Shown here: piece by piece, positions 17,000 to 25,066 of the stretch
Position numbering within the stretch: position 1 is the stretch's first letter
How the letters are laid out: each line of letters opens with the position of its first letter
Notes under the pieces: model-generated
The model's input: the letters and a program-made list of their open reading frames with translations, nothing else
Told to the model about the DNA's origin: nothing
Databases searched by the model: none
NCBI RefSeq assembly: GCF_900114915.1
Contig: NZ_FOUS01000005.1
Coordinates: 124,001 to 188,000, forward strand
Direction of reading: 5' to 3'
DNA: 64,000 nt
Source: Bradyrhizobium sp. Rc3b
Lineage (GTDB): Bacteria; Pseudomonadota; Alphaproteobacteria; Rhizobiales; Xanthobacteraceae
Position numbers and translations under genes: made by a program

Positions 17000-17127
17000 C
17001 GTCATCCTGAGGTGCGAGGCTTGCGATGCAGACGCATCGCAAGGTGAGCCTCGAAGGATGTACGGCCGCGATGCAGCCGGGCCGTCGCCCTTCGAGGGCC
17101 GCTGAAGAAGCGGCCGCCTCAGGGTGA
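17000..17127. repeat. Dispersed palindromic repeat, family D
   Basis: Between xseA and a small secreted protein. The outer arms read CGTCATCCTGAGG and CCTCAGGGTGACG, with internal paired blocks (TTGCGATGC/GCATCGCAA, and CCTTCGAGG-type). This CGTCATCCTGAG..CTCAGGGTGACG element is of a kind I recall as frequent in bradyrhizobial intergenic DNA. Confidence 0.8.
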
Positions 17128-17147
17128 CGGTGTTGGACTGATGTACT

Positions 17148-17291
17148 TCACCGGCACGACAATCCCGCGTCGATCGTGGTCCAGAAGCCGCAATGCTCCG
17201 GTGCGCGCTGTGGGGCGCCGGCGTGGGCTTCGTAGAGGAAGATCGCGACGGTGAAGACGGCCAGTGCGGAGGCGAAGAGGACGATGCGCAT
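17148..17291 (-). CDS. Small secreted protein, 47 residues
   Basis: A short frame starting at ATG 17289-17291: MRIVLFASALAVFTVAIFLY then EAHAGAPQRAPEHCGFWTTI and DAGLSCR. It has a hydrophobic N-terminal segment with an AHA|G-like cleavage site and ends in a small Cys-containing mature part (HCGFWTTIDAGLSC). Composition and the two cysteines argue for a real periplasmic microprotein, and I recall similar ones in Bradyrhizobium. No strong Shine-Dalgarno. Function unknown. Confidence 0.6.
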   Translation of the reverse strand: MRIVLFASALAVFTVAIFLYEAHAGAPQRAPEHCGFWTTIDAGLSCR

Positions 17292-17466
17292 GAGGACTGC
17301 GTTTAATCGACATCGTGGTCGAACTAAGGCGCCCTCACCTGCTGAAACCGGCGCCGCGCGCGATCCGTAGATTCCCGGTCGGCCATCACAGTCCGTGCAG
17401 GGCGGTGGTCGATGCGGGGCTGTCCGCCTGAATTTGTTCCTCGGACGGCCCCGCTTTGGAAGACCC

Positions 17467-17550
17467 GTAGCCCGGATGGAGCGAAAGCGTAATCCGGGTT
17501 CGTGCCACGCGCTGCGCTGCCCCGGATTGCGCTGCGCTCCATCCGGGCTT
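17467..17550. repeat. Dispersed palindromic repeat, family C (copy 2)
   Basis: Inverted arms TAGCCCGGATGGAGCG and CGCTCCATCCGGGCT, like the copy at 5654-5737 but less perfect. It sits directly downstream of the dienelactone-hydrolase-like gene and may terminate it. Confidence 0.85.
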
Positions 17551-17561
17551 CGGCACTTCCA

Positions 17562-18386
17562 TTACCGCGCCAGCCACTGCGCGACGTCCTTTTGCGACTC
17601 CGCGCGCGCCTCGGCATCCGTGCCGAGATGGCCGCGCTCGGGCACGGCGGCATCGTTGCTGCCGCCGGCGGCGTGCAGCGGTGTGTTGGCGCGGTCGAAA
17701 TCGTGATAGGCGTCGGGATAGACCACGATGCGTGCGAGCGCGCTGCGGCCATGCGCGCCCTCGACCATCTGGCGGCAGGCCGGCGGCGAGGAGACGTCGT
17801 CATTGGCGCCGATCAGCACCAGGGTCGGCACCCGCGTGCTCCAGCCGAGACCGGCGGAGATCCGGCAGTCCGGATAGAACGCGATCGCGGCGCGGAAATC
17901 GGGCGCCAGGTCGCGCGCCGCGCTCTGCGGCCGCACGGCCCACAGCAGCGCGCTCGCGCCGTTGGCCCAGCCCATCAGGCTGACGCGATCGCGCGCCACC
18001 CAGGACTGCTTCATCAGCCAGGCGCGCGATGCCGCGACGTCGGTGACGCGCTCACGCCGCGCCTTGACGTGCATCTCCTTGACGCGGCATTGCGGCCCGA
18101 GCTCACGCGAGCCGTAGCTGTCGGGCAGCAGCACGGCATTGCCTGCCCTGAGCAGGCGCTCGGCCCAATCGCGGTAGCGCGGCAGCACGGAATCGGAATG
18201 GCTGCTGAGGCCGTCGCAACCGTGCAGCGCGATCACGGCCGGAAATGGCCCCGCCCCTTCAGGCTTGTAGAGCTGCGCATGCAGCACGCCGGACGCCAGC
18301 GGAATGTCGACCTGCTGCGGCGCCGGCGCGGCATGCGCGGCGGACATCAGCAGCGTCAGAAACAGGGCGGTCAGTCGAAGGCGCAT
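17562..18386 (-). CDS. Secreted dienelactone-hydrolase-family protein lacking the usual nucleophile
   Basis: A 274-residue protein with a signal peptide (MRLRLTALFLTLLMSAAHAA). The start at 18386 is chosen because the frame upstream has no signal and no family similarity. The alpha/beta fold shows 'FPAVIALHGCDG', 'VLLPDSYGSRE' and a nucleophile elbow that here reads GWANG (139-143), with Ala141 where Cys or Ser is expected. The acid (Asp196/197 in GANDD) and the base (His228 in YHDFD) remain. It may therefore be inactive as a hydrolase, act as a binding protein, or use another residue. Divergent from the DUF2093 gene. Confidence 0.8.
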   Translation of the reverse strand: MRLRLTALFLTLLMSAAHAAPAPQQVDIPLASGVLHAQLYKPEGAGPFPAVIALHGCDGLSSHSDSVLPRYRDWAERLLRAGNAVLLPDSYGSRELGPQCRVKEMHVKARRERVTDVAASRAWLMKQSWVARDRVSLMGWANGASALLWAVRPQSAARDLAPDFRAAIAFYPDCRISAGLGWSTRVPTLVLIGANDDVSSPPACRQMVEGAHGRSALARIVVYPDAYHDFDRANTPLHAAGGSNDAAVPERGHLGTDAEARAESQKDVAQWLAR

Positions 18387-18576
18387 CGGACTCTGCCACA
18401 GGAGATGCCGGAACCAGCGATCCTTCACCCAAGCACTATCACGCGGAAACGGCGGCAAAACATCACAAACCAGTGGGTTTACCGGGCGGACAAGCCGCCC
18501 TATCTGTGCTACATCCCGTCCAACACATCGTGCCCTCCAGTTTCGACGGAGCGGCCTTCCACGGAGACTTTCGACC

Positions 18577-18804
18577 GTGCTGAACAAGTTCGGCCCCTCG
18601 GGCCATGGCGAAGCGCAAGTGCAATATCTCGACGGCGACTTCCGCGTGATCTCGCCGGGGACCTTCGTGCGCTGTGCCATCACCGACACGCGGATTCCGC
18701 TCGACGAGCTGAAGTACTGGAGCGTGGATTTGCAGGAGGCCTACGCCACACCCGCCGCCGTGCTGCAGCGGCATTTCCCCGGCGCGCCGAAACCGCAGCA
18801 ATGA
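18577..18804 (+). CDS. DUF2093 domain protein
   Basis: A 75-residue protein from GTG 18577 (GGAG about nine bases upstream): VLNKFGPSGHGEAQVQYLDG, then 'FRVISPGTFVRCAITDTRIPL', 'DELKYWSVDLQEAYATP'. This matches the small, conserved alphaproteobacterial DUF2093 family, normally found next to xseA. No function is known. A longer upstream frame is rejected because it has no family similarity. It is followed by a family A palindrome. Confidence 0.88.
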   Translation: MLNKFGPSGHGEAQVQYLDGDFRVISPGTFVRCAITDTRIPLDELKYWSVDLQEAYATPAAVLQRHFPGAPKPQQ

Positions 18805-18811
18805 GCCTTCG

Positions 18812-18914
18812 GCTCTCGTAGGGTGGGCAAAGGCGCTAAGCGCCGTACCCACCATCTCTCCATGACCGCGATGGACAAGGTGGCCACGCGTTGCTTTGCC
18901 CACCCTACGAGAGC
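18812..18914. repeat. Dispersed palindromic repeat, family A (copy 2)
   Basis: A perfect 21-bp inverted repeat (arms 18812-18832 and 18894-18914) between the convergent DUF2093 and PsiF-like genes; the likely transcript end for both. Confidence 0.9.
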
Positions 18915-18934
18915 GGGTTCGTGGCGTCGTTCTG

Positions 18935-19243
18935 CTATTGCTGCTCGGGACCATCCGCCCCCACACAAGTCTTGATCGCGCTCTTCCTGGCTTCGCCGAC
19001 GACCTTCTGATCGATCGCCTGCTTCAGGCAATCGAGCCGCGCCTGCGCCATGCAGAGCTGCAGCTGGTCGCGCTTGTCCTGTCCTTTCAGGCTCGCGGTC
19101 GTGGCAAGGCACGTCACGCGCTTGGTCGCGGGAACCGGCACGGTGACGGTCGGGCTTGCTGTCGGCGCGGGAGTTTGCGCGAAGACGGGCGCAACGATCA
19201 GACACACAAGGCTGGCGGCAACGGTCGCAGACGGCAGTTTCAT
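18935..19243 (-). CDS. PsiF-like secreted protein
   Basis: A 102-residue periplasmic protein starting at 19243 (AGGAG upstream) with signal peptide MKLPSATVAASLVCLIVAPV..FAQ. After a Thr/Pro/Val-rich linker comes a cysteine-spaced helical repeat 'CLATTASLKGQDKRDQLQLC', 'CLKQAIDQKVVGEARKSAIKTC', resembling PsiF repeats (C-N-x..A..LKGdaRkxFm..C), first seen in phosphate-starvation proteins. The role is unknown. Alternatively it is an unrelated Cys-rich secreted protein. Confidence 0.6.
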   Translation of the reverse strand: MKLPSATVAASLVCLIVAPVFAQTPAPTASPTVTVPVPATKRVTCLATTASLKGQDKRDQLQLCMAQARLDCLKQAIDQKVVGEARKSAIKTCVGADGPEQQ

Positions 19244-19762
19244 CGAATTCTCCTGATCGTCGGGAACCGATAGGCGTTTTGCGATGAATGTCGCCTGAAT
19301 GGCGGGCTGCTGCGGGTTAGGCAAAGCGCAGCCGTGTGGCGTGGCACGAGCGGTGCAACTTTTGGCGCGTCATGGGATGGAGACGATGTTCGCGTGCACC
19401 TGAACCGCGAGTCTCACCGAGGAAAAGATCTCCGTCGTGCCGATCCGCGTTGCATCGAAGAATACTTGCACTCCGTAGTTAGTCATTTCGCGTTGTGGTT
19501 GGATTCTTTGTTGCAATCCGGCGCCCTTAAGTTGTTTGACGAAGTCTTGTTGAAACAGAGAGCTGCTACAGTGTTCGTTAGGTAATTGGCCCTGTTCCTT
19601 TTATCGCACAGACAATCAAGTCAACCAAACAGCCATCGAGCTTTGGAATTGGCGCAGTCTGTGAACGGGCTCATATCGAAAGAGCCATCCGACGGGCTAC
19701 GATCACCTCGAAAATTTGCGGTGGAATATCTGTAAATCGAGAGTCAAACGATGGGGGTGATC
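19244..19762. other. Gap without a convincing gene
   Basis: About 520 bases of comparatively AT-rich DNA. An 83-codon plus frame from 19334 (GTG start) has a mixed composition, no Shine-Dalgarno and no recognisable family, so I do not call it. Nothing else stands out. Confidence 0.5.
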
Positions 19763-19948
19763 ATGCCCACCATATTGGACTTGCTCTATCGTGAATATTG
19801 TCGCGCCCGTCTCGCTGAAATGCGCAAACAGCTTCTGATCGCAGCTGAACGCTCCGAAGCTCTCGAAGCGCTTCGTCATCCTGCGGATCAGGTTGACGAT
19901 GAGAGGACGGACGCACATCGCAAGACCGTTCACGGCCTGCCGCATTGA
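19763..19948 (+). CDS. Small conserved-looking hypothetical protein
   Basis: A 61-residue protein from ATG 19763, with GGGGGTG five bases upstream: MPTILDLLYREYCRARLAEM, then 'RKQLLIAAERSEALEALRHP' and a charged tail. It is strongly helical and amphipathic, and resembles the very short unannotated proteins common in Bradyrhizobium. No domain or function is recognised. Confidence 0.5.
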   Translation: MPTILDLLYREYCRARLAEMRKQLLIAAERSEALEALRHPADQVDDERTDAHRKTVHGLPH

Positions 19949-20019
19949 AGTGGCCCGCGACCGGCGATCTCTCCCGCGTAGCAGTGACCAAGCAATTGGC
20001 AACAGTTTGGGAGTGAGCA

Positions 20020-20106
20020 ATGAATACACCCGAATGCTATACCGTCGCGGTAGCCTGCGTCTCGTGCCTGACCATTATTGGATTAATGGCCGTCGGGGCG
20101 TGGTGA
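20020..20106 (+). CDS. Possible 28-residue membrane microprotein
   Basis: ATG at 20020 with GGGAG seven bases upstream opens MNTPECYTVAVACVSCLTII, then GLMAVGAW. There is a single transmembrane segment, three cysteines and no charged tail. The ribosome binding site and the hydrophobic composition support it; size makes chance possible. Confidence 0.4.
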   Translation: MNTPECYTVAVACVSCLTIIGLMAVGAW

Positions 20107-20171
20107 GCACGACTGATTGCTGAACTGCGATACCGGTACGCGTGAAGACGACGCGCCAAGAACGGGAATCC

Positions 20172-20262
20172 AGAGCTCCGGTTCTGCTTCAATCAGAACC
20201 GAAGCTCTAAAGCATGATCCGGAAAAGTGCGCAGCGGTTTTCCGAAAAGATCATGCTTAAAC
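20172..20262. repeat. Dispersed palindromic repeats, family F with adjoining arm pair
   Basis: Two hairpins in tandem: AGAGCTCCGGTTCTG/CAGAACCGAAGCTCT (20172-20208) and AGCATGATCCGGAAAAG/CTTTTCCGAAAAGATCATGCT-type arms (20211-20256). The second recurs at 41285-41332. Both types are ones I remember as widespread in Rhizobiales intergenic DNA. Confidence 0.85.
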
Positions 20263-20320
20263 AACAACCTAAAGCGCGATGACGATTCATCCTCATCACA
20301 TCGCGCTTCAGATCCTGATG

Positions 20321-20656
20321 TCAGCTTCCGGGCGGGGTATACGAAGAACGCAGCTTCGCCGCGTTCTGGCGGACCTGCTTGATCTCGTCCTGCGTGAACA
20401 ACCTGGTCAGTTTCACATTCTGCAGGGTGCCTGCGGTGACGGTCAGGCCGGAAATGGCCGGCGCCGCACCCGGATCAGGCACATCGAAAATCACCAAAAC
20501 GCCCGGGCCGTCGGCCGCAACGCTGTACATCGAAAGCAGCTTTCCGCCGGCCGCTTCGATGAGCTTTCGTGCCGCCTCCTGGCGATCGGTGGTGGGATTC
20601 TCCAAAATGGCATTGAGAGCGCGTGGGGTGTATTGTCCGGTGAGGCAAAAATGCAT
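20321..20656 (-). CDS. GYD domain protein
   Basis: A 111-residue protein from ATG 20656 (AGGAG upstream). The fold of small GYD-domain proteins is suggested by 'MHFCLTGQYTPRALNAILEN', 'RQEAARKLIEAAGGKLLSMY' and 'GPGVLVIFDVPDPGAAPAIS', the alternating strand/helix pattern of a ferredoxin-like fold. Members are cytosolic and of unknown function. It stands alone upstream of the lipid A operon's end. Confidence 0.75.
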   Translation of the reverse strand: MHFCLTGQYTPRALNAILENPTTDRQEAARKLIEAAGGKLLSMYSVAADGPGVLVIFDVPDPGAAPAISGLTVTAGTLQNVKLTRLFTQDEIKQVRQNAAKLRSSYTPPGS

Positions 20657-20919
20657 GGCATGTTCTCCTCTGGTTTTTGGCAATGATTTTCCCTGCCGTT
20701 CCGAACTGATCGTTACGGCCGCTGCATCTGAAGTGATGAAGGTACTGCCCGCCGTGGGCATAAACGCCGTCGATGATTTCCGGGAGGTCGGCACGTCCCG
20801 GTGACGGCTCTCATCAAAGGCTACATCAACTCCCGAACGTGCGGAAGAGAATTCATCAGCCGCGACATGTCGCCCGATCAGTTGTCGAATACCGCATGGC
20901 GCTGGATGACCAAACGAGA

Positions 20920-21936
20920 TCATCGCCTGCTGAACCGCCGCTCGCGCGCCTTGTAGAGATGATCGCTGATCAATTGCCGGAGCGCTGTCGGATCATCGAA
21001 TTCGAGCTGCACAGCGAACGGCACGATGCTAGCAGGCAGGCCCTCGCGGCCGCGGAGGCGCGCGAGATCCTTTTCCGTCGTCACCAGTGTGTACTGCTCG
21101 CGCTGCGCCTCCGCTGCGAGCGCTGCGATCTCGTCGTTTGAAAACATGTGATGATCGGCGAAGGCGCGCGTGCGCGCGACCTCGATGCCACAGGCGCGCA
21201 AGCTGCGGAAGAATCGTTCGGGATCGCCAATGCCCGCGAACGCAAACACCGGCTTGCCCAACAGTCTTGCGACCGCCCCGGCGTCCGGCCTCAGACGCGC
21301 GCGCAGCTCCGGCTTGTCGCGCTTGGCAAGCTCGGCCGCGACATCGTTGGCGGCACGGCCGTCGCCGATCAGCACCAGCGCATCGGTGCGCGCGAGCTGC
21401 GCGTTCAGCGGCGCGCGCAGCGGGCCGGCCGGAAACACCTTGCCATTGCCGAGGCCACGTTCGCTATCGATCACGATCAGCGAAGTGTCCTTGACCAGGC
21501 GCGGGTTCTGGAAACCGTCGTCCATCAGGATGACGGTGGCGCCTTGCGACTTCGCCAGCGCGACACCCTCGAGGCGATCCCGCGCGACCGCGACCGGGAC
21601 GTCGCGCGACATCATCAAGGGCTCATCGCCGATGTCGGACGCGGTGTGGCGCGCGCGGTCGACCATGACCGGGCCCTGCAGGCGTCCGCCATAGCCGCGA
21701 CTGAGCACCACCGGGGTCTCGCCGAGCTCGCGCAAAAGCTTCGTCAGCGCCAACACGGTCGGTGTCTTGCCGGCGCCGCCGACATGATAATTGCCGACGC
21801 AGATCACGGGGATGCCGGCATCCACGCCTTTGCGCAGCATGCGCCGTTCGGTGATTGCGCCGTAGAGCGCTCCGAGCGGCCATAACACGCACGACTGGAG
21901 AGAACGTGGCCGGTACCAGAAGGCCGGCTCACGCAT
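20920..21936 (-). CDS. lpxK: Tetraacyldisaccharide 4'-kinase LpxK
   Basis: LpxK phosphorylates the 4' position of the lipid A disaccharide at the inner membrane. The 338-residue protein has an N-terminal membrane-associated segment (FWYRPRSLQSCVLWPLGALY), Walker A 'GNYHVGGAGKTPTV', 'VLSRGYGG', and 'ILMDDGFQNPRL' with the catalytic and Walker B acids. Length is normal. It is the last gene of a six-gene operon, overlapping waaA by eight bases. Confidence 0.96.
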   Translation of the reverse strand: MREPAFWYRPRSLQSCVLWPLGALYGAITERRMLRKGVDAGIPVICVGNYHVGGAGKTPTVLALTKLLRELGETPVVLSRGYGGRLQGPVMVDRARHTASDIGDEPLMMSRDVPVAVARDRLEGVALAKSQGATVILMDDGFQNPRLVKDTSLIVIDSERGLGNGKVFPAGPLRAPLNAQLARTDALVLIGDGRAANDVAAELAKRDKPELRARLRPDAGAVARLLGKPVFAFAGIGDPERFFRSLRACGIEVARTRAFADHHMFSNDEIAALAAEAQREQYTLVTTEKDLARLRGREGLPASIVPFAVQLEFDDPTALRQLISDHLYKARERRFSRR

Positions 21937-23233
21937 TGGCGGCTCCCATCTCGATCCGTAGCTGCAGCAGATACGGCTCGAGCGCGATCATGGTGCGATC
22001 GAGTGCGCCGCCGAGCTCCTCGACCACGCCGCTGCCCGCGCGCTGCATCTTGTCGCGCAAGGCGGGATCGGCCAGCAGCTGGCCGAGCTGCTTGACCAGC
22101 GCTTCCTGCGTGTCGGCCTGGCGCGCACCGCCGCTGCCGTCGAGCGCCTCATAGACATCGGCGAAGTTGAAGACGTGCGGGCCATGGACGATCGCGGCAC
22201 CGAGCTTGATCGCCTCGATCGGGTTCTGCCCGCCATGGCGGATCAGCGATCCGCCCATGAACACGATCGGCGACAGCCGGTAGAACAGGCCGAGCTCGCC
22301 CATGGTGTCGGCGACATAGATGTCGGTGGTCGCGGTCGGCAGCTCCTCGCGTGAGCGCAATGCCGGCTTCAGGCCCGAGGCGGTGATCAAGCCAGCGATC
22401 GAGGAGCCGCGATCGGGATGGCGCGGCACGATCACGGTGAGGAGCTGCGGGAAGAAGCCGGCGAGGCTGCGATGCGCCGCGACCAGCATCTCGTCCTCGC
22501 CCGGGTGTGTCGAGGCCGCGACGATGATGGGGCGCCCGCGCGTCATCGCCATCAGCCGTTCGAGCTTGGCGGGATCGGCCGGCGGTGCCGGCACGTCGAG
22601 CTTGAGATTGCCTGTCGTGACGACGTCGCGGCCGCCGAGCGCGGCGAAACGCTCGGCATCGGTCTTCGACTGCGCCAGGCAAATGTCGAAACGCGACAGC
22701 AGTGCCGAGATGGTGCCCTGCATGCGGCGCCAGCGCGGGAAGGAGCGCGGCGACATCCGCCCGTTGATCAGCACCATCGGCACCCGGCGGCTAGCGCCCG
22801 CCAGGATCAGGTTCGGCCACAGATCGGATTCGATGAACAGCGCCAGCGACGGCTTCCAATGATCGAGGAAGCGCGCGACATAGCGCGGGGAATCATACGG
22901 CACGTATTGATGGATGACGTCGGGCGGAAACCGCTTTGCGACCACGGCGGCCGAGGTGACGGTGCCCGAGGTGAGCAGGATGCGCAGATTGAGATCGCGC
23001 AACCGCTCGACCAGCGCCGCAGCGGCCAGCACCTCGCCGACACTGGCGCCGTGGATCCAGACCAGCGGACCATGCGGCCGCACGTCCCTGGACAGGCCGC
23101 GCCGCTCGCCGACGCGCGCGGGATCCTCCTTGCCCTGCTTCAGCCGCCGCTTGATCAGCGCCGGCGCAAACGGCACCAGGCCGGAGGCCAGCCGCTGATA
23201 CATCCGCAGCGTCATCGGCAACGAATTAGGCAT
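21929..23233 (-). CDS. waaA: Kdo transferase WaaA (KdtA)
   Basis: Transfers Kdo from CMP-Kdo to lipid A precursor on the cytoplasmic side of the inner membrane. A 434-residue GT30 enzyme: an N-terminal membrane-associated helix ('MTLRMYQRLASGLVPFAPAL'), 'GPLVWIHGASVGEVLAAAAL' with the catalytic Glu, 'FIESDLWPNLI', and the C-terminal nucleotide-binding 'FMGGSLIRHGGQNPIEA'. The start MPNSLPM at 23233 overlaps the acyltransferase stop by eight bases; the further upstream frame is not conserved. Whether one or two Kdo units are added cannot be told. Confidence 0.95.
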   Translation of the reverse strand: MPNSLPMTLRMYQRLASGLVPFAPALIKRRLKQGKEDPARVGERRGLSRDVRPHGPLVWIHGASVGEVLAAAALVERLRDLNLRILLTSGTVTSAAVVAKRFPPDVIHQYVPYDSPRYVARFLDHWKPSLALFIESDLWPNLILAGASRRVPMVLINGRMSPRSFPRWRRMQGTISALLSRFDICLAQSKTDAERFAALGGRDVVTTGNLKLDVPAPPADPAKLERLMAMTRGRPIIVAASTHPGEDEMLVAAHRSLAGFFPQLLTVIVPRHPDRGSSIAGLITASGLKPALRSREELPTATTDIYVADTMGELGLFYRLSPIVFMGGSLIRHGGQNPIEAIKLGAAIVHGPHVFNFADVYEALDGSGGARQADTQEALVKQLGQLLADPALRDKMQRAGSGVVEELGGALDRTMIALEPYLLQLRIEMGAANA

Positions 23234-23945
23234 CTTCCGGTCCCGGGCGGCCGAGTTGCGCATAGGCGCGGCGGGTCGCCTCGTTCAACGTGTCTTCCAG
23301 CTCCTGCCGCAACGCTTCCATCATGGCGGCGTCGGCATCTGCGGGAACGTGGATTTCCTTGATGCCGACCAATGCGCCCCGCCCGAATGGCAAATTGATG
23401 GTGGTGCGGTCCCAGTTCTTGAGCCGGACGAAGCGGCTGGTCGCCATCGCGAAAGGCATGATCGGCCGCCCCGATTCCCGTGCCAGCATGATAATGCCTA
23501 GCCCGGCCACGCGCGAGCGCTTGGGGACATCGGCGGTCAGCGCGACATTACAACCGGTCTGGAGCGTGCGCACCATTTCCTTGAAGGCGCCGACCCCGCC
23601 CTTGCGGTGGAAGGCGCCGCCATGATCGCCGGAACCGCGGATGGTGCCGATGCCGAGCCGCTCGGCGGCGATCGCATTGAACTCGCCGTCGCGGTGGCGG
23701 GAGATCAGGACCTTGGCGCGATAGGACGCCTTGTTCTGGTTCTTGATGAAGGGCGTGAGGAAATGCTGGCCGTGCCAGAACGCGAAGATCGCAGGGAGCT
23801 GCGGCTCAACCTGCGCATAGACGTCGGGCGGATCCAACGTGAATTTGTTGGTCCGCCAGACCAGACGCAGATATTCGGCCGCCAGGACCCCGACGGCACG
23901 CTGAACGAAGCTGCTTCGCAGCGTATTGCGAAGCAGTTTTTTCAA
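23226..23945 (-). CDS. DUF374 lysophospholipid acyltransferase-family protein
   Basis: A 239-residue protein of the DUF374 branch of the LPLAT superfamily: 'LPAIFAFWHGQHFLTPFI' supplies the HxxxxD-like His (HGQH), then 'VLISRHRDGEFNAIAAERLG', 'TIRGSGDHGGAFHRKGG' and 'NVALTADVPKRSRVAGLGIIMLA'. Placement between DUF4170 and waaA points to acylation or handling of lipid A or Kdo-lipid A precursors; the exact acyl acceptor is unknown. The start overlaps the DUF4170 stop by four bases. Confidence 0.9.
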   Translation of the reverse strand: MKKLLRNTLRSSFVQRAVGVLAAEYLRLVWRTNKFTLDPPDVYAQVEPQLPAIFAFWHGQHFLTPFIKNQNKASYRAKVLISRHRDGEFNAIAAERLGIGTIRGSGDHGGAFHRKGGVGAFKEMVRTLQTGCNVALTADVPKRSRVAGLGIIMLARESGRPIMPFAMATSRFVRLKNWDRTTINLPFGRGALVGIKEIHVPADADAAMMEALRQELEDTLNEATRRAYAQLGRPGPEDA

Positions 23946-24184
23946 CGCGCCGGTTCTTGATTCGGGTCGAGCAACCGGTGGAGGTGGACGATGAAATAGC
24001 GCATCTGCGCGTTGTCGACCGTGCTCTGCGCCTTGGCCCGCCAGGCGGCATGGGCGGTCGCATAATTCGGATAGAGGCCGACGATCTCGACGTCGTCGAG
24101 GTTCTTGAAGGTGTTGTGCTCGAGATCGACGAGCTCACCGCCGATGACGAGGTGAAGCAGTTGTTGCGGGGCACTATCTGGCAT
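23942..24184 (-). CDS. DUF4170 domain protein
   Basis: An 80-residue protein from ATG 24184 (AGGAA upstream): MPDSAPQQLLHLVIGGELVD, 'NTFKNLDDVEIVGLYPNYAT', 'AHAAWRAKAQSTVDNAQMRY', 'FIVHLHRLLDPNQ'. This fits the small alphaproteobacterial DUF4170 family, regularly found next to the DUF374 acyltransferase and waaA. Function unknown. It is part of the lipid A operon. Confidence 0.85.
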   Translation of the reverse strand: MPDSAPQQLLHLVIGGELVDLEHNTFKNLDDVEIVGLYPNYATAHAAWRAKAQSTVDNAQMRYFIVHLHRLLDPNQEPAR

Positions 24185-24247
24185 GAGTTCTGTTCCTAAC
24201 GGGCTGCCCGGCAAAAGCAGTGTTCGACGAGCACGACGAAAAGCGCT

Positions 24248-25066
24248 TTAGGCCAAGGGGCGGTTTCGAAAATGCGCGACAATGCCCGCATGACGATCGC
24301 GCCCCGCTGCCACCAGCACCCCGTGCGCCACTTCCCGGCGGTTATAGAGGATGGGTTCTCCGGAGAGGTCGCTCATCCTACCATCGGCTTCCTGCACGAT
24401 CAAATCGGCCGCCGCAAGGTCCCAATCATGGCTGTTGCCCCCCGCAAAAGCCGCATCCAGCGCGCCATGGGCGACCCGGCACAGGCGCAGCGCGAGCGAG
24501 CCGATTCGCGGATGCAGCTTGATCTCGCCGTCTGAGATGTTGAGCCGCTCGACCATCGGTTTCGGGCCGGCGATGCGGGAGAAGTCGAGCGCCGATCCGG
24601 GCGAAGCCTGCACGGCTGCGCCGTTGAGCGTGGTGCCCTGGCCGCGTGCGGCGAAGAAGAACTCGCCACTCGTCGGCGCGAACACCGCGGCCAGCACCGG
24701 CGCGGCATCCTCGACCAGCGCGACGCTGACGCACCAATCGTCGTGGCCGTTGAGATAGTTGCGCGTGCCGTCGATGGGATCGACGATCCAGGTCAGCCGC
24801 CGCGACAGCCGCGCCGCATCGTCGGCGCTCTCCTCCGAGAGCCAGCCATAATCCGGCGTCGCACTGCGCAGGCGCGCTTCGAGCAGGTCGTTGACGGCGA
24901 TGTCGGCTTCGGAGACCGGCGAGGATGCGCCCTTGGTCCACTTCTTCAGTTCGGTACGAAACATCGACTGCGCCAGCGCACCCGCCTCGCGCACCGTGTC
25001 CCGCAGCAGTGCCGCGTCGCGCGTCAGGATGGTTTCGCCCGGGGCGTTCGCCTCAACGTCCGCCAA
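24248..25066 (-). CDS. Inositol-monophosphatase-family phosphatase, CysQ-like
   Basis: A 272-residue Mg-dependent, Li-sensitive phosphatase: 'SPVSEADIAVNDLLEARL', 'WLSEESADD', 'WIVDPIDGTRNY' (metal ligands) and 'HDWDLAAADLIVQEADG'. The likely substrate is 3'-phosphoadenosine 5'-phosphate or inositol phosphate; the family motif alone does not decide. The start is a TTG at 25064-25066 with AGGGA upstream, 14 bases inside the end of pmbA, so the two are coupled. Confidence 0.88.
   Translation of the reverse strand: MADVEANAPGETILTRDAALLRDTVREAGALAQSMFRTELKKWTKGASSPVSEADIAVNDLLEARLRSATPDYGWLSEESADDAARLSRRLTWIVDPIDGTRNYLNGHDDWCVSVALVEDAAPVLAAVFAPTSGEFFFAARGQGTTLNGAAVQASPGSALDFSRIAGPKPMVERLNISDGEIKLHPRIGSLALRLCRVAHGALDAAFAGGNSHDWDLAAADLIVQEADGRMSDLSGEPILYNRREVAHGVLVAAGRDRHAGIVAHFRNRPLA

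Noticed and set aside
19334..19585. 83-codon plus frame in an AT-richer gap
   Set aside because: GTG start without Shine-Dalgarno and no recognisable similarity; could be a decayed gene but nothing supports it.
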